This document shows, one piece after another, positions 27,201 to 35,402 of a stretch of DNA of 64,000 bases (positions are counted from its first letter, which is position 1; the number at the start of each line of letters is the position of its first letter). Made by a program: the position numbers and the translations under genes. The stretch covers positions 1,550,001-1,614,000 of the forward strand of contig NZ_CP151650.1 of the NCBI RefSeq assembly GCF_038397775.1. Reading direction: 5' to 3'. The notes beneath the pieces were generated by a model. It was not told where the DNA came from. It made no database searches and worked only from the letters and a program-made list of their open reading frames with translations. Origin of the DNA: Pseudomonas sp. RC10 (GTDB taxonomy: Bacteria; Pseudomonadota; Gammaproteobacteria; Pseudomonadales; Pseudomonadaceae).

Positions 27201-27347
27201 CAGGATCACCAATCCCGCCAGCACCAGAAGCAACAGCACTCGCCACACATGACGCCAGTGGCTCGGGCGTGTTGGTTCTGGAACGTTTCCCTGACTGTCA
27301 GCCGTGACTGCAGCTTTCTTCGCATCGGAATGCCACAAAGCGCCCAT
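24225..27347 (-). CDS. Divergent class A penicillin-binding protein
   Basis: A 1040-residue protein with one N-terminal membrane helix (about 35-56). The glycosyltransferase-51 region has E185 in FIENRDLL (usual ED-RF) and AGGSTLATQLEKY at 226-237 (usual GGSTITQQ). The transpeptidase region keeps all three motifs: S516-T-A-K519, S622-I-N624 and K945-T-G947. An insert of about 320 residues separates the last two, far more than in PBP1a/1b. The protein is probably a peptidoglycan polymerase and crosslinker in the periplasm, but the changed motifs make the activity uncertain. It stands alone between a REP pair and the opgC-like gene. I do not recognise a standard symbol. Confidence 0.8.
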   Translation of the reverse strand: MGALWHSDAKKAAVTADSQGNVPEPTRPSHWRHVWRVLLLLVLAGLVILGFAVASEVRSSRLQAREFTRLAHDLKYTVEPGASDAILYPGDGPFDKRLGYSSLGEFLPKLLKRDYRITEQSQFSPDLLAYAKRGFFVPYEEKSQSGLTIADCRGDALYQFTYPQQLYPTFASIPPVVVNSLLFIENRDLLDPRQPLANPAVDWPRFLKAAVSQVAKMVGLPGQSAGGSTLATQLEKYRHSPDGLTQSGGEKIRQMVSASVRAYQPGSETLEARQRVVRDYLNSVPLSAVPGHGEVHGMAEGLRVWYDADFDRTNTLLASPAKDAKTLAAQGLALREVLSLVIAQRRPSHYLAKGRKELADLTDSHIRLLAQNKVIDQTLADAALNATVTYRDWVQQPTVQPIETNKGITVARTRLSNMLNRPLYDLDRLDLSATSTLQNDLQASVGQYLRDLANPEYAAKLGLLGEHLLTPASTRAVRYSFTLFERDLDGSRVRVQTDSTDQPFDINEGSKLELGSTAKMRVLTTYLQIITELHDKYAGMSNAELKKVPVEEPDRLSRWALDYLMQNPDRDLSKMLAAALDRKYSASPGENFFTGGGMHHFNNFRREDNERNPTLRDALRESINLPFIRLMRDVVRYVTYQGPNNSAVLMKDDSDPRRQEYLADFADREGTSFLLRFWKRYKNKTTQDRLDTFLDGVHPSASRMAAVHRYLLPNASQSAFNAFVRAHTVADKSQPPVTEKRLDELYFAYGPGKFDLPDQGYIARVHPLDLWLVGYLLQNPDAKFKDAVAASRFERQEVYSWLFKSRHKSARDSRIRTMLEIEAFLDIHQRWQKLGYPFDHLVPSLATAIGSSGDRPAALAELIGIIQNDGIRLPVLRIDSLHFAADTPYETLLNNNPELGKRVLPSEVATAMREALSQVVDAGTARRVSGSFKTENGTALAMGGKTGTGDNRIESFGSGGRILASKAINRTATFVFYIGDNHFGTLTAYVPGRAAEAFKFTSALPVQVLKGMAPILNRYLEPGTYTQCKAPPAAQVASAR

Positions 27348-27421
27348 ATCGCTGGCCCGGTTAAACCTGTTAATCGCACCTGACTACAAGCTTAGACGCT
27401 GGGCGGGGAGGGGGAAAAATT

Positions 27422-27449
27422 TGTGAGCAGAATGAATCCGCTCCCACAG
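27422..27449. repeat. Degenerate half REP
   Basis: A single decayed arm ending in CGCTCCCACAGA, with AATGAAT before it, lies between the PBP gene and the opgC-like gene. No facing arm is seen. Confidence 0.4.
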
Positions 27450-27485
27450 AAATCGTCACCCTTGGCAAGCCGTGCGGCTACAAGG

Positions 27486-28628
27486 TCAAACCCCCGCGAC
27501 TTGGGGCACTTTCGGGGTGCCGAGTCGCTTGTTCAGTTCGAGCCAATTGGACAATAGCAACATCAGGCCCAGACCGACCCATGCCGTGATCACGCGCATC
27601 TGCCAGACGTCACCCGCCAAGGCATTGACCCCGTCGGCCAATGGCGCGAGCAGCACGCCCAGGCAGAACACTTCGAGCGAGTAGCGGCCCATGCGGCAGG
27701 TTTGTTGGGCGGGCCAGTTGTTGAGCCAGGCCTGTGAGGACGGCAGCGCTTTCGCCACGACGTACACCAGCGCGACGAAGTGCAGCAAACGCAGGGGCGA
27801 CAGGTCGGTTTTGCTGATCGGGTAGATCAGGTCGGTAAAGGCCTTGGGCAGCAGGGCGTCGTGAATCGCGGGAAATTTCCACAGAAAAGTGATGGTGCCA
27901 GCGATCAGCAGGTAAACCCCTGCGATCAGAAACAGCGGCTGGCGCCAGAGTGGGCGTGGTTGAAGGGCAGGGGGCGACGGCCGTTGCGTGTACATCGCAA
28001 ACGCGCCGCCAAGGACGAAAATCAGTTGCCACGCCACGGGGTTGAAGTACCAGTAACCGCCGCCCTCGTAAGCGCGCAAGTTCCACCCGAACAGCGGCAC
28101 CATCATGTACAGGGCAATCGACAGGCCAACCGCGACAGCTGCATTACGCAGCATGATCGGCAGCACCAGCGGCAACGTGCCCATCAGCAGGATATACAGC
28201 GGCAAGGGGTCGGTCAGGTTGGGTTTGAAGCGCAGCAGCAATTCGTCCGCCAAGGCCTGCTGAGGGTTGCTGACGAAATACTCAAGACCCATCTCGCGCA
28301 CCATGTCACGGGTGTCGACATGGTTGTTGGCGACGAAGACGATCCCCATCAGCAGCGTCAGCAGAAAGATATGCGCCACGTACAACACCCACGTTCGGCG
28401 CAAGATGCGGATGCACGCGACCACGTAACCGTCACGCTGAGCGACTTTTCCGTAGGCCAGCACAGCGGCGTAACCCGCCAGAAAAACGAAGACCTCCGCC
28501 GCATCGCTGAAGCCGAAGTTGCGCAGGGTCAATTGCGCGAAGGGGTTTTCCGGTACGTGATCCCAAAAAATGAAGATCAGCGCCAGACCTCGAAAGAAGT
28601 CGATTCGATGGTCGCGTCCGTTCGTCAT
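27486..28628 (-). CDS. opgC: OpgC-family membrane acyltransferase
   Basis: A 380-residue polytopic membrane protein with about ten hydrophobic helices. The opening DHRIDFFRGLALIFIFWDHVPENPFAQLTLRNFGFSDAAEVFVFLAGY is the pattern of OpgC, which adds succinyl groups to osmoregulated periplasmic glucans. I took the ATG at 28628 so the protein opens directly into DHRIDFFRG; an in-frame ATG at 28670 would add 14 residues. No opgGH genes are present here, so the true substrate is not shown. It is divergent from the gtrA cassette. Confidence 0.82.
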   Translation of the reverse strand: MTNGRDHRIDFFRGLALIFIFWDHVPENPFAQLTLRNFGFSDAAEVFVFLAGYAAVLAYGKVAQRDGYVVACIRILRRTWVLYVAHIFLLTLLMGIVFVANNHVDTRDMVREMGLEYFVSNPQQALADELLLRFKPNLTDPLPLYILLMGTLPLVLPIMLRNAAVAVGLSIALYMMVPLFGWNLRAYEGGGYWYFNPVAWQLIFVLGGAFAMYTQRPSPPALQPRPLWRQPLFLIAGVYLLIAGTITFLWKFPAIHDALLPKAFTDLIYPISKTDLSPLRLLHFVALVYVVAKALPSSQAWLNNWPAQQTCRMGRYSLEVFCLGVLLAPLADGVNALAGDVWQMRVITAWVGLGLMLLLSNWLELNKRLGTPKVPQVAGV

Positions 28629-28941
28629 GACGGTGAGCTCTTTGAAAGTCTGTTTAAAGAAGAGGGCCATGCCTGGCCTTGGTTCCGCACCGCCAGTGGG
28701 GGCTGATCGGCGGCGCGCAGGGTGGCGCTTTCGGGCATGAAATGCAAAGGGCGGGTATTACAGAATGTTTACAGTAACAGGAGAGATCGCTGGACCAGAG
28801 CGGCCGATCAAGACCTCGCGTCCGACCATCGGTCATGCAGTGGGTTACGAGAGAAGCTTCACTTGAGAAAACGGAGGTTCATGACTCGCAGCCGGTGCGG
28901 GTCTGCAGTGGCCAGGACGGTATGGACACGGATTGTCGCTC
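28629..28941. other. Divergent intergenic region, opgC-like and gtrA
   Basis: About 310 bases that must hold the two outward promoters. I see no clear promoter match, RNA or repeat. If the alternative opgC start at 28670 is used, the gap is shorter. Confidence 0.5.
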
Positions 28942-29313
28942 ATGACGACACTGCATCGAATCACCCGCTATTGCCTGGTAGGGTTAGTTAACAGTGCTGT
29001 TCACGCTCTGATCTTTTTGGCGTGCAACCTGCTGTGGGGGATGAACCAGACCAGCAGCAATCTGATCGGATTTCTTGCAGCGGTGTCGCTCTCCTTCTTG
29101 CTCAATGCCCAGTTTACTTTCGACAGTCATCGCTCTTGGCGACGTTACTGGCTGTATGGCGCGTTCATGGGGATGGTCAGTCTGAGTGTCGGCGCCCTGG
29201 GTGATGGGTTGGCGTGGTCGCCGCTGGTGACGCTCGTCGTGTTCTGCGCCGTGAGCCTGGTGCTGGGGTACACGTTCGCCCGGCATGTCGTGTTTCAGGA
29301 CCGCATTCTGTGA
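28942..29313 (+). CDS. gtrA: GtrA-family membrane protein
   Basis: A 123-residue protein with four hydrophobic helices ([84 protein letters not shown]). The order and the NAQFTF motif are those of GtrA, thought to flip undecaprenyl-phosphate-linked sugars across the inner membrane. The ATG at 28942 was preferred to an upstream TTG. Its stop overlaps the GTG start of the next gene. Confidence 0.88.
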   Translation: MTTLHRITRYCLVGLVNSAVHALIFLACNLLWGMNQTSSNLIGFLAAVSLSFLLNAQFTFDSHRSWRRYWLYGAFMGMVSLSVGALGDGLAWSPLVTLVVFCAVSLVLGYTFARHVVFQDRIL

Positions 29314-30248
29314 ACGTCTCGCTGGTGGTGCCGCTCTACAACGAGGAACGTTCCATCGGCCTGTTTTACCGGGCTGTCCGCGAGGATGTGCAACTGCGGC
29401 GTTGGACGGTCGAGATCGTGTTCATCGACGACGGCAGCCAGGATCAGACAGGCCGGATCGCGAAGCGCATTGTTCAGCGCGACCCTCTCGTCGTGCTGCT
29501 GACGTTGTCGCGCAACTTCGGCAAAGAGGCGGCGCTGTTCGCAGGCATCGAACACGCCACGGGCGACGCAGTGATTCCGGTAGACGTCGATCTTCAGGAC
29601 CCGATCAGCGTCATCGCTCAACTGATCGAAGCGTGGGGTGACGGCGCGGAAGTGGTGCTCGCCAAACGTCGGCATCGCAGCATGGATAGCGTTTTCAAAC
29701 GCTGCTCTGCGGCGCTGTTCTACAAAATCCTGCGTCGGATTTCAGCGACGCGAATCGATGAAAATGTAGGTGATTTCAGGCTGCTGGATCGCAAAGTCGT
29801 CGAGGTCATCAAAGGCATGCCTGAACAGCAAATGTTCATGAAAGGCCTATTGTCATGGGCCGGATTCGATACGGTTACAGTCGAATACGATCGCGCGCCA
29901 AGGGCGGCAGGCAGCAGCACATTCAATGTCTGGAAGCTGTGGAATCTGGCACTGGACGGCATCACGTCGTTTAGCACGGTGCCCTTGCGAGTGTGGACCT
30001 ATGTGGGTGGCGTCATCTCACTGCTCACCTTGGCGTATTCGGTGTACCTGATCCTGAATTTCGCCCTCAATGGCAATCCAGTGCCTGGGTATTCCTCGCT
30101 GATGGTGTCGATCCTTTTTCTCGGCGGTGTACAACTGATCGGCATCGGCATCATGGGCGAGTACATCGGCAGGATTTACCTGGAGAGCAAGCATCGGCCG
30201 CGGTATGTGGTGAAGCAGATCATCAGGCATGAGGACGCAAATGGATGA
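29310..30248 (+). CDS. gtrB: Family 2 glycosyltransferase, GtrB-like
   Basis: A 312-residue bactoprenol glucosyltransferase-type enzyme. The GT2 domain starts at [20 protein letters not shown], with [13 protein letters not shown] and the catalytic-site DVDLQDP. Two C-terminal helices ([22 protein letters not shown] and [29 protein letters not shown]) anchor it in the membrane. It probably loads a sugar onto undecaprenyl phosphate for GtrA to flip. The start is GTG at 29310, overlapping gtrA; its end overlaps the next gene by 8 bases. Confidence 0.9.
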   Translation: MNVSLVVPLYNEERSIGLFYRAVREDVQLRRWTVEIVFIDDGSQDQTGRIAKRIVQRDPLVVLLTLSRNFGKEAALFAGIEHATGDAVIPVDVDLQDPISVIAQLIEAWGDGAEVVLAKRRHRSMDSVFKRCSAALFYKILRRISATRIDENVGDFRLLDRKVVEVIKGMPEQQMFMKGLLSWAGFDTVTVEYDRAPRAAGSSTFNVWKLWNLALDGITSFSTVPLRVWTYVGGVISLLTLAYSVYLILNFALNGNPVPGYSSLMVSILFLGGVQLIGIGIMGEYIGRIYLESKHRPRYVVKQIIRHEDANG

Positions 30249-31815
30249 CGGCGTCGTGGTGAGACCTTCCTCCTCCGGCGACCTGCGCGACGCCTGCCTG
30301 TGGGGGTTGATTTTAGCTGCCGCTGCAGCAGTGCGCCTGTATCGGCTGGACGGGGCTGCGCTCTGGTATGACGAAGCGTTCAGCAGGGTGATGAGCACGC
30401 ATTCGCTGGGCGAACTCTGGTCGATTTCAGTCTCGGACGTGCACCCCCCGCTTTACTATTTCGTGCTCAAGGGATGGATCGCGTTGTTGGGCGACGGCCT
30501 GATAGCCATGCGTGGCTTAAGCGCTTTCGCGAGTGTGCTGACGGTGGGCATGGGGATGTGGCTGACCCGTCTGGTAAGCACTCGTCGCGCTGCAGTTTTC
30601 GCCGGGATTCTGCTCGTCATGCTTCCCATCGCGGTCCGATACAGTCATGAAGTTCGCATGTATGCGCTGTTAGCCGTGTGGATGACGGGGGCGATGATCG
30701 CACTGGTGTACTGGATGAAAGCGCCGTCGCGGTACATGCCTCTGGTGGTTTACGCGCTATTGATTACGGCCGGGCTATACACCCATTACTTTGCGATTCT
30801 CGGCATACTGTCGCATTGGTTGTTCTTGCTGGCCATGCGCCCAATGCCCAATGAGACTGCCCCTCGACTCATTCTGCGGTCGGCGTGGTGGTTGGCCAAT
30901 TTGACGATTGCATTGTTGTTTCTGCCCTGGCTTCCAGTGTTCGTTGCTCAACTCGGTCAGTCCAGCAATCTTGGCTGGATTCATCCCGTCACGCTGGCGG
31001 CAATCCCGTCGGCGCTCTGGCAGTACCTGACGCTGGTGAATGGCGCGCAGTGGCCTGCCCTGGTCCGCTGGGCACCGGTGCCGGTGCTGGCAGGTATCTG
31101 CGTCCTCTGTCTGCTGCGCGATATGCGGCCCGGACGCCTGAGTTTACTGTTGGTGATCTACCTGTGGGCGCCACTGCTGGTGATTTTCGTCGTGTCATGG
31201 CAGTTGCCCCTGTTCGTCGCCCGTTACTTTTTGTTCTCGGCGCTTGCACTGCCGATTATTTTGGGAATTGCGCTGGACGAAGTGGCCCGCAAACGGACGG
31301 GGCTGGCGGCGATCGGGTGCCTCATATTGATCGGCATTGAGGCATTCGGCATGCGCAACCTGTACGGGGAGTACGACACCACCAACGCCGACGGCCGTGA
31401 GACTCAAGAGCGTATCAACCTGATCGCCGAATGGATCGACCACCGCTACCAGCCGACTGATCAAGTCGTTGTCTTGAATTACTTCTGGTATCCAAGCCTC
31501 GTTTACTACAGCCGTCACGCCGGTAAACCGTTGCTGTATGCGCCTCGGGTACAGGGAAGCGGAGCGGAGTGCGTGGTGTATTGCCGGTTCAAGGCGCCTT
31601 ACGCTTCCGGCCAGGACGATTTCTATCTCGAAAGCCTCAATCACCTTCCGGCAGGCACCGCCCGTGTCTGGCTGGTGGATGGTGCTGATGCCACCGATTT
31701 TCAGCTGACGCTTCCCTGTCAATGGCGATGGGCGGACACCCAGATCAGAGGCGATAACCGGCTGCGGCTCTACGACGTCGGGCAGGGTGGCTCAAGGCCC
31801 TGTCCGACGCCTTGA
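30241..31815 (+). CDS. GT39-like membrane glycosyltransferase
   Basis: A 524-residue protein with about ten membrane helices. It opens with [21 protein letters not shown] and has [17 protein letters not shown] and [17 protein letters not shown]. These match the ArnT/PMT superfamily (GT39), where the acidic loop near WYDEA is catalytic. It would take the flipped lipid-linked sugar and place it on an acceptor outside the membrane, such as lipopolysaccharide O-antigen or a protein. GAGGAC lies 7 bases before the ATG at 30241. This is the variable third gene of a Gtr cassette; the acceptor is unknown. Confidence 0.85.
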   Translation: MDDGVVVRPSSSGDLRDACLWGLILAAAAAVRLYRLDGAALWYDEAFSRVMSTHSLGELWSISVSDVHPPLYYFVLKGWIALLGDGLIAMRGLSAFASVLTVGMGMWLTRLVSTRRAAVFAGILLVMLPIAVRYSHEVRMYALLAVWMTGAMIALVYWMKAPSRYMPLVVYALLITAGLYTHYFAILGILSHWLFLLAMRPMPNETAPRLILRSAWWLANLTIALLFLPWLPVFVAQLGQSSNLGWIHPVTLAAIPSALWQYLTLVNGAQWPALVRWAPVPVLAGICVLCLLRDMRPGRLSLLLVIYLWAPLLVIFVVSWQLPLFVARYFLFSALALPIILGIALDEVARKRTGLAAIGCLILIGIEAFGMRNLYGEYDTTNADGRETQERINLIAEWIDHRYQPTDQVVVLNYFWYPSLVYYSRHAGKPLLYAPRVQGSGAECVVYCRFKAPYASGQDDFYLESLNHLPAGTARVWLVDGADATDFQLTLPCQWRWADTQIRGDNRLRLYDVGQGGSRPCPTP

Positions 31816-31821
31816 GCGGTT

Positions 31822-33432
31822 TTAGATCTCGTTCGCCTCGAAGCTGTCCGGCCTTGCCATGCGCCACATGCGGGAATAGAAGCTGTCGTCGACGATGCCG
31901 TTAAGCAGTTGGCCCGGTTTCAGGAACACGTGGGATTCCGAAAACAGTTTCACTTCCGTGGCGGACTGGCGGCGAACCAGGTGTCTGGCTTCCAGTTGCG
32001 ACGGCGAGTCCAGCCCCGCAGCGGCGATCATCTCCGCCAAAGCGTGCAGGGTGCTGCGGTGGAAGTTGTAAACGCGCTGCGCCTTGTCGGGCACGACGAG
32101 GGCACGCTGGCGCAGCGGGTCTTGGGTCGCGACCCCGGTTGGGCACTTGTTGGTGTGGCAGCTCTGGGACTGAATGCAGCCGATGGCGAACATGAAGCCC
32201 CGCGCCGAGTTGGCCCAGTCAGCACCGATGGACAACACGCTGGCGATGTCGAACGCGCTGACGATCTTGCCGCTGGCGCCGAGCTTGATCTTGTCCCGCA
32301 GGTTCAGGCCCACCAGCGTGTTATGTACGAACAGCAGTCCTTCGCGCATCGGCACGCCCATGTGGTCGGTGAATTCCACCGGTGCCGCGCCTGTCCCGCC
32401 TTCCGTACCGTCGACGACGATGAAGTCAGGGAGGATGCCGGTTTCCAGCATCGCTTTGGCAATGCCCATGAATTCCCACGGATGGCCCAGGCAGAACTTG
32501 AATCCCACCGGTTTGCCGCCTGACAGCTCACGCAATTGAGCGATGAATTGCATCATCTCGAACGGGGTGGAAAACGCGCTGTGGCGCGACGGCGAGATGC
32601 AGTCTTCGCCCATGGGAATCCCACGAGTGTCGGCGATTTCTCGGGTGACCTTGTGTTTCGGCAAGATGCCGCCGTGGCCCGGTTTCGCGCCTTGGCTCAT
32701 CTTGATTTCGATCATCCGTACCTGCGGGTCCTGTGCCTGTTTGGCGAACTTCTCGGGGTCGAAGCGGCCATCTTCCGTGCGGCAACCGAAATAGCCGCTG
32801 CCCAGCTCCCACGTCAGGTCGCCACCGTTTTCACGGTGATACGGGCTGATGCTGCCCTCGCCTGTGTCGTGGGCGAAGTTGCCCAGCTTGGCGCCTTTGT
32901 TCAGCGCGCGAATGGCGTTGGCGCTGAGCGAACCGAAGCTCATCGCGGAGATGTTGAAAATCGACGCCGAGTACGGCTGCGTGCATTGGGGCCCGCCCAC
33001 TGTGACGCGGAACAGATTGGGGTCGGACAAGGGCGCGGGGCGCATGGAGTGGCTGATGAACTCGAAGCCCGGTTGGTACACGTCGATCAACGTACCGAAA
33101 GGCTTGTCGGCTGATTCATTCTTAGCGCGGGCGTAGACCAGCGAGCGTTGTGCGCGAGAAAAGGGCAGGGCGTCGCTGTCGGACTCCAGCAGGTACTGGC
33201 GAATTTCCGGGCGAATGGTTTCAACGGCATAGCGGATATTGCCCAGGATCGGGTAGTTGCGACGGACCGAGTGCGGCACCTGAATCAGGTCAAAAATACC
33301 GACCAGGCTGAGCAACGCGGTGACGAGGGTGAAGGGCCACAGCCATTCGTGATGCAGGAATGGGAGACTCAAAAGTGTAAACAGCACGCAGCCGACAAAA
33401 AAAGCGTAACGGCTTAGAAGGGACAGGCTCAT
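31822..33432 (-). CDS. FMN-binding glutamate-synthase-family protein
   Basis: A 536-residue single-domain relative of the GltB synthase domain. Two N-terminal hydrophobic helices (about 1-50) precede the FMN barrel. Visible motifs include FNISAMSFGSLSANAIRALNKGA, MSQGAKPGHGGILP, DGTEGGTGAAP and the 3Fe-4S cysteine pattern in CIQSQSCHTNKCPTGVATQDP. It lacks the amidotransferase domain, so it cannot use glutamine on its own. The ATG at 33432 follows AAGGA. The substrate is not known; it stands alone, beside and in line with the LuxR gene. Confidence 0.85.
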   Translation of the reverse strand: MSLSLLSRYAFFVGCVLFTLLSLPFLHHEWLWPFTLVTALLSLVGIFDLIQVPHSVRRNYPILGNIRYAVETIRPEIRQYLLESDSDALPFSRAQRSLVYARAKNESADKPFGTLIDVYQPGFEFISHSMRPAPLSDPNLFRVTVGGPQCTQPYSASIFNISAMSFGSLSANAIRALNKGAKLGNFAHDTGEGSISPYHRENGGDLTWELGSGYFGCRTEDGRFDPEKFAKQAQDPQVRMIEIKMSQGAKPGHGGILPKHKVTREIADTRGIPMGEDCISPSRHSAFSTPFEMMQFIAQLRELSGGKPVGFKFCLGHPWEFMGIAKAMLETGILPDFIVVDGTEGGTGAAPVEFTDHMGVPMREGLLFVHNTLVGLNLRDKIKLGASGKIVSAFDIASVLSIGADWANSARGFMFAIGCIQSQSCHTNKCPTGVATQDPLRQRALVVPDKAQRVYNFHRSTLHALAEMIAAAGLDSPSQLEARHLVRRQSATEVKLFSESHVFLKPGQLLNGIVDDSFYSRMWRMARPDSFEANEI

Positions 33433-33510
33433 AGGCGATCCTTTAGGTCTTTCCACGGTGATTGGGGTAGCGCTGTGCCGCGCCTTCGTTCGGCAAGACT
33501 TTGCTTTGCT

Positions 33511-34323
33511 TCAAGCGCTTTGGGCCTGAAGGAAAATCGAAAACAGCTCGGATTGCGATTTGATCCCCAGTTTGCTGTAGATATGTTTCTTGTGTACGCG
33601 CACGGTCTCGGCGGATATTTCCAATTTGCGCGCAATTTCCTTGCTGGAGCAGCCGCTGAGCATCAGGCGCCCCACATCCAGTTCCCGGGCCGTCAATTGC
33701 GCACCCCGGCTCTGTTGCACCGACGCTTCCAATTGCGTACGCCAGTCAGTGACCGGCAGCTGCGCGGCAGGTGGTTCGTGGTCCGACACCGGCTCTGTCA
33801 ACTCCAAGGGCAGCCGCTGACGCAGCAGCGCAATGACCCACGGTTGAATCATCGACAGCAGGGCGATCTGTTCGGCGCTGAAGCGTTGCTTCGAACCGAG
33901 AGACAGGCAGAGGGTGCGGTCGCCATCGAGCTGGCAATTGAACTGGATCTCGTCGGCCACGACGTTCAAACGAAAATAGCGCTGGTAATACTCGGTCAAT
34001 TCGAAGTGTTCAGGCGCCACCTCGGCCAGGCGAAACAGGCCGCTTTGCGAGCGCTCGCGACTGGCGATGTAGAAGGGGTCGAGCAGGTACAAACCCTTCA
34101 GGTAGTCCTGAAACAACTGGTCGGGGCTGCCGTCCTCGCCGGGGGATTCCGCAAAGACCAGAGGGCGTTGGCCAGCGCTGAATTGCAGCACGACCCAACT
34201 ATCGAAACTGACGTATTGATCGAGCAGGCGCACCAGTTGCGCCCAGAAGTTCGGCCGGTCCAGCGCTTCGATCAACTGCGCGACCGAGCGATGCCAGGCG
34301 ATGTCCTGAAGTGCGATGGTCAT
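33511..34323 (-). CDS. LuxR-family transcriptional regulator
   Basis: A 270-residue regulator. The C-terminal helix-turn-helix is clear: QLTARELDVGRLMLSGCSSKEIARKLEISAETVRVHKKHIYSKLGIKSQSELFSIF. The N-terminal 190 residues (WHRSVAQLIEALDRPNFWAQLVRLLDQYVSFDSW) match no sensor domain I know well and do not look like an autoinducer-binding domain. It is divergent from the nitrilase and permease genes, whose control is the simplest guess. FMN-oxidoreductase control is also possible, since that gene lies just downstream on its strand. Confidence 0.85.
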   Translation of the reverse strand: MTIALQDIAWHRSVAQLIEALDRPNFWAQLVRLLDQYVSFDSWVVLQFSAGQRPLVFAESPGEDGSPDQLFQDYLKGLYLLDPFYIASRERSQSGLFRLAEVAPEHFELTEYYQRYFRLNVVADEIQFNCQLDGDRTLCLSLGSKQRFSAEQIALLSMIQPWVIALLRQRLPLELTEPVSDHEPPAAQLPVTDWRTQLEASVQQSRGAQLTARELDVGRLMLSGCSSKEIARKLEISAETVRVHKKHIYSKLGIKSQSELFSIFLQAQSA

Positions 34324-34457
34324 TGAACTACCCCTATTGGGTTACTACAGCTGCGTAATACCCCGTAACACATGCTGATGCGCATACTGCCCGCAGAGCC
34401 AATGATCAGGCCAGCATTTTTCGCCGGATCGGCAGCGTGACTCGATAAGGAGAACCC

Positions 34458-35273
34458 ATGAAGGTCGAATTTGCCCAATTGTCGGGCCGGGACAGTGACA
34501 CAGCCCACAACTTGCAACGTGCCCTTGCGGCGATCGACGCTTGCGATCCAGACACCCAACTGGTGGTGTTTCCAGAAACTTACCTGATGGGTTTTCCCAC
34601 CGTGGAGACGGTGGCTGCCGTTGCCGAACCGGTGAGCGGTCCGACCGTGCAAGCGGTGCAGGATGCCGCTCGCGCCCGAAATATCGCGGTTGCCATTGGC
34701 TTCGCGGAAAACGATGAAGGCCGGTTCTACAACACCACCTTGCTGATCACGCCCGAGGGAATCGCGCTTCGCTACCGCAAGACCCACCTGTGGCCGTCGG
34801 AGCGAAACGTGTTCCTTCCGGGCGACCGTTACGCCACCTGTGAGTGGAACGGTGTGCGCGTAGGGCTGCTGATTTGCTACGACATCGAGTTCCCGGAAAC
34901 AGCACGAGCTTTGGCCCAATTGGGCGTCGATCTCCTGATCGTCACCAACGGCAACATGGACCCTTACGGTCCTGTCCACCGCACCGCAATCATGGCGCGG
35001 GCGCAGGAGAATCAGACGCTGGCGATCATGGTCAACCGCGTAGAAGCGGGTACGGGCAGTCTGGTGTTCGCGGGTGGAAGTGCGTTGGTCAACCCCTTCG
35101 GCACGCTTCTGCATGAAGCCGGGCGTGAAGAATCCCAATTCAGTCTTGAACTCGACTTCAGCCAACTGCAGGCGGCGCGTCAGGACTATCGGTACCTGGA
35201 TGATCAGCGCATACGCCTCCCTGGCGAAGTGATCGAGCATGCCAACGGTCTACGGGAGCTCTTGATCCCCTGA
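34458..35273 (+). CDS. Nitrilase-superfamily amidohydrolase
   Basis: A 271-residue carbon-nitrogen hydrolase. The Glu-Lys-Cys triad is E40 (VVFPETYLMG), K108 (YRKTHLW) and C140 (GLLICYDIEFPE). The length suits an omega-amidase or aliphatic amidase branch rather than an NAD synthetase fusion. It would cleave an amide or carbamoyl group from a small nitrogen compound, perhaps one brought in by the permease encoded just downstream. AAGGAG precedes the ATG. The exact substrate cannot be read from sequence. Confidence 0.88.
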   Translation: MKVEFAQLSGRDSDTAHNLQRALAAIDACDPDTQLVVFPETYLMGFPTVETVAAVAEPVSGPTVQAVQDAARARNIAVAIGFAENDEGRFYNTTLLITPEGIALRYRKTHLWPSERNVFLPGDRYATCEWNGVRVGLLICYDIEFPETARALAQLGVDLLIVTNGNMDPYGPVHRTAIMARAQENQTLAIMVNRVEAGTGSLVFAGGSALVNPFGTLLHEAGREESQFSLELDFSQLQAARQDYRYLDDQRIRLPGEVIEHANGLRELLIP

Positions 35274-35293
35274 GGCCTGACTTCAATCGTCCG

Positions 35294-35319
35294 TCGCTCT
35301 CACTCCGAGGTGAGAGCGA
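35294..35319. other. Perfect ten-base hairpin after the nitrilase gene
   Basis: TCGCTCTCAC pairs with GTGAGAGCGA over a six-base loop, 21 bases after the stop codon. No T-run follows, so it may be an operator or mRNA-stability element between nitrilase and permease genes rather than a terminator. Confidence 0.45.
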
Positions 35320-35402
35320 TGAGTGTCCACCGATAAAAATAACGTTTTTGTTCCGCCGAAGTTTTCTCTGCCATAAAACCAATAATCCCGGAGTAACAGC
35401 TC

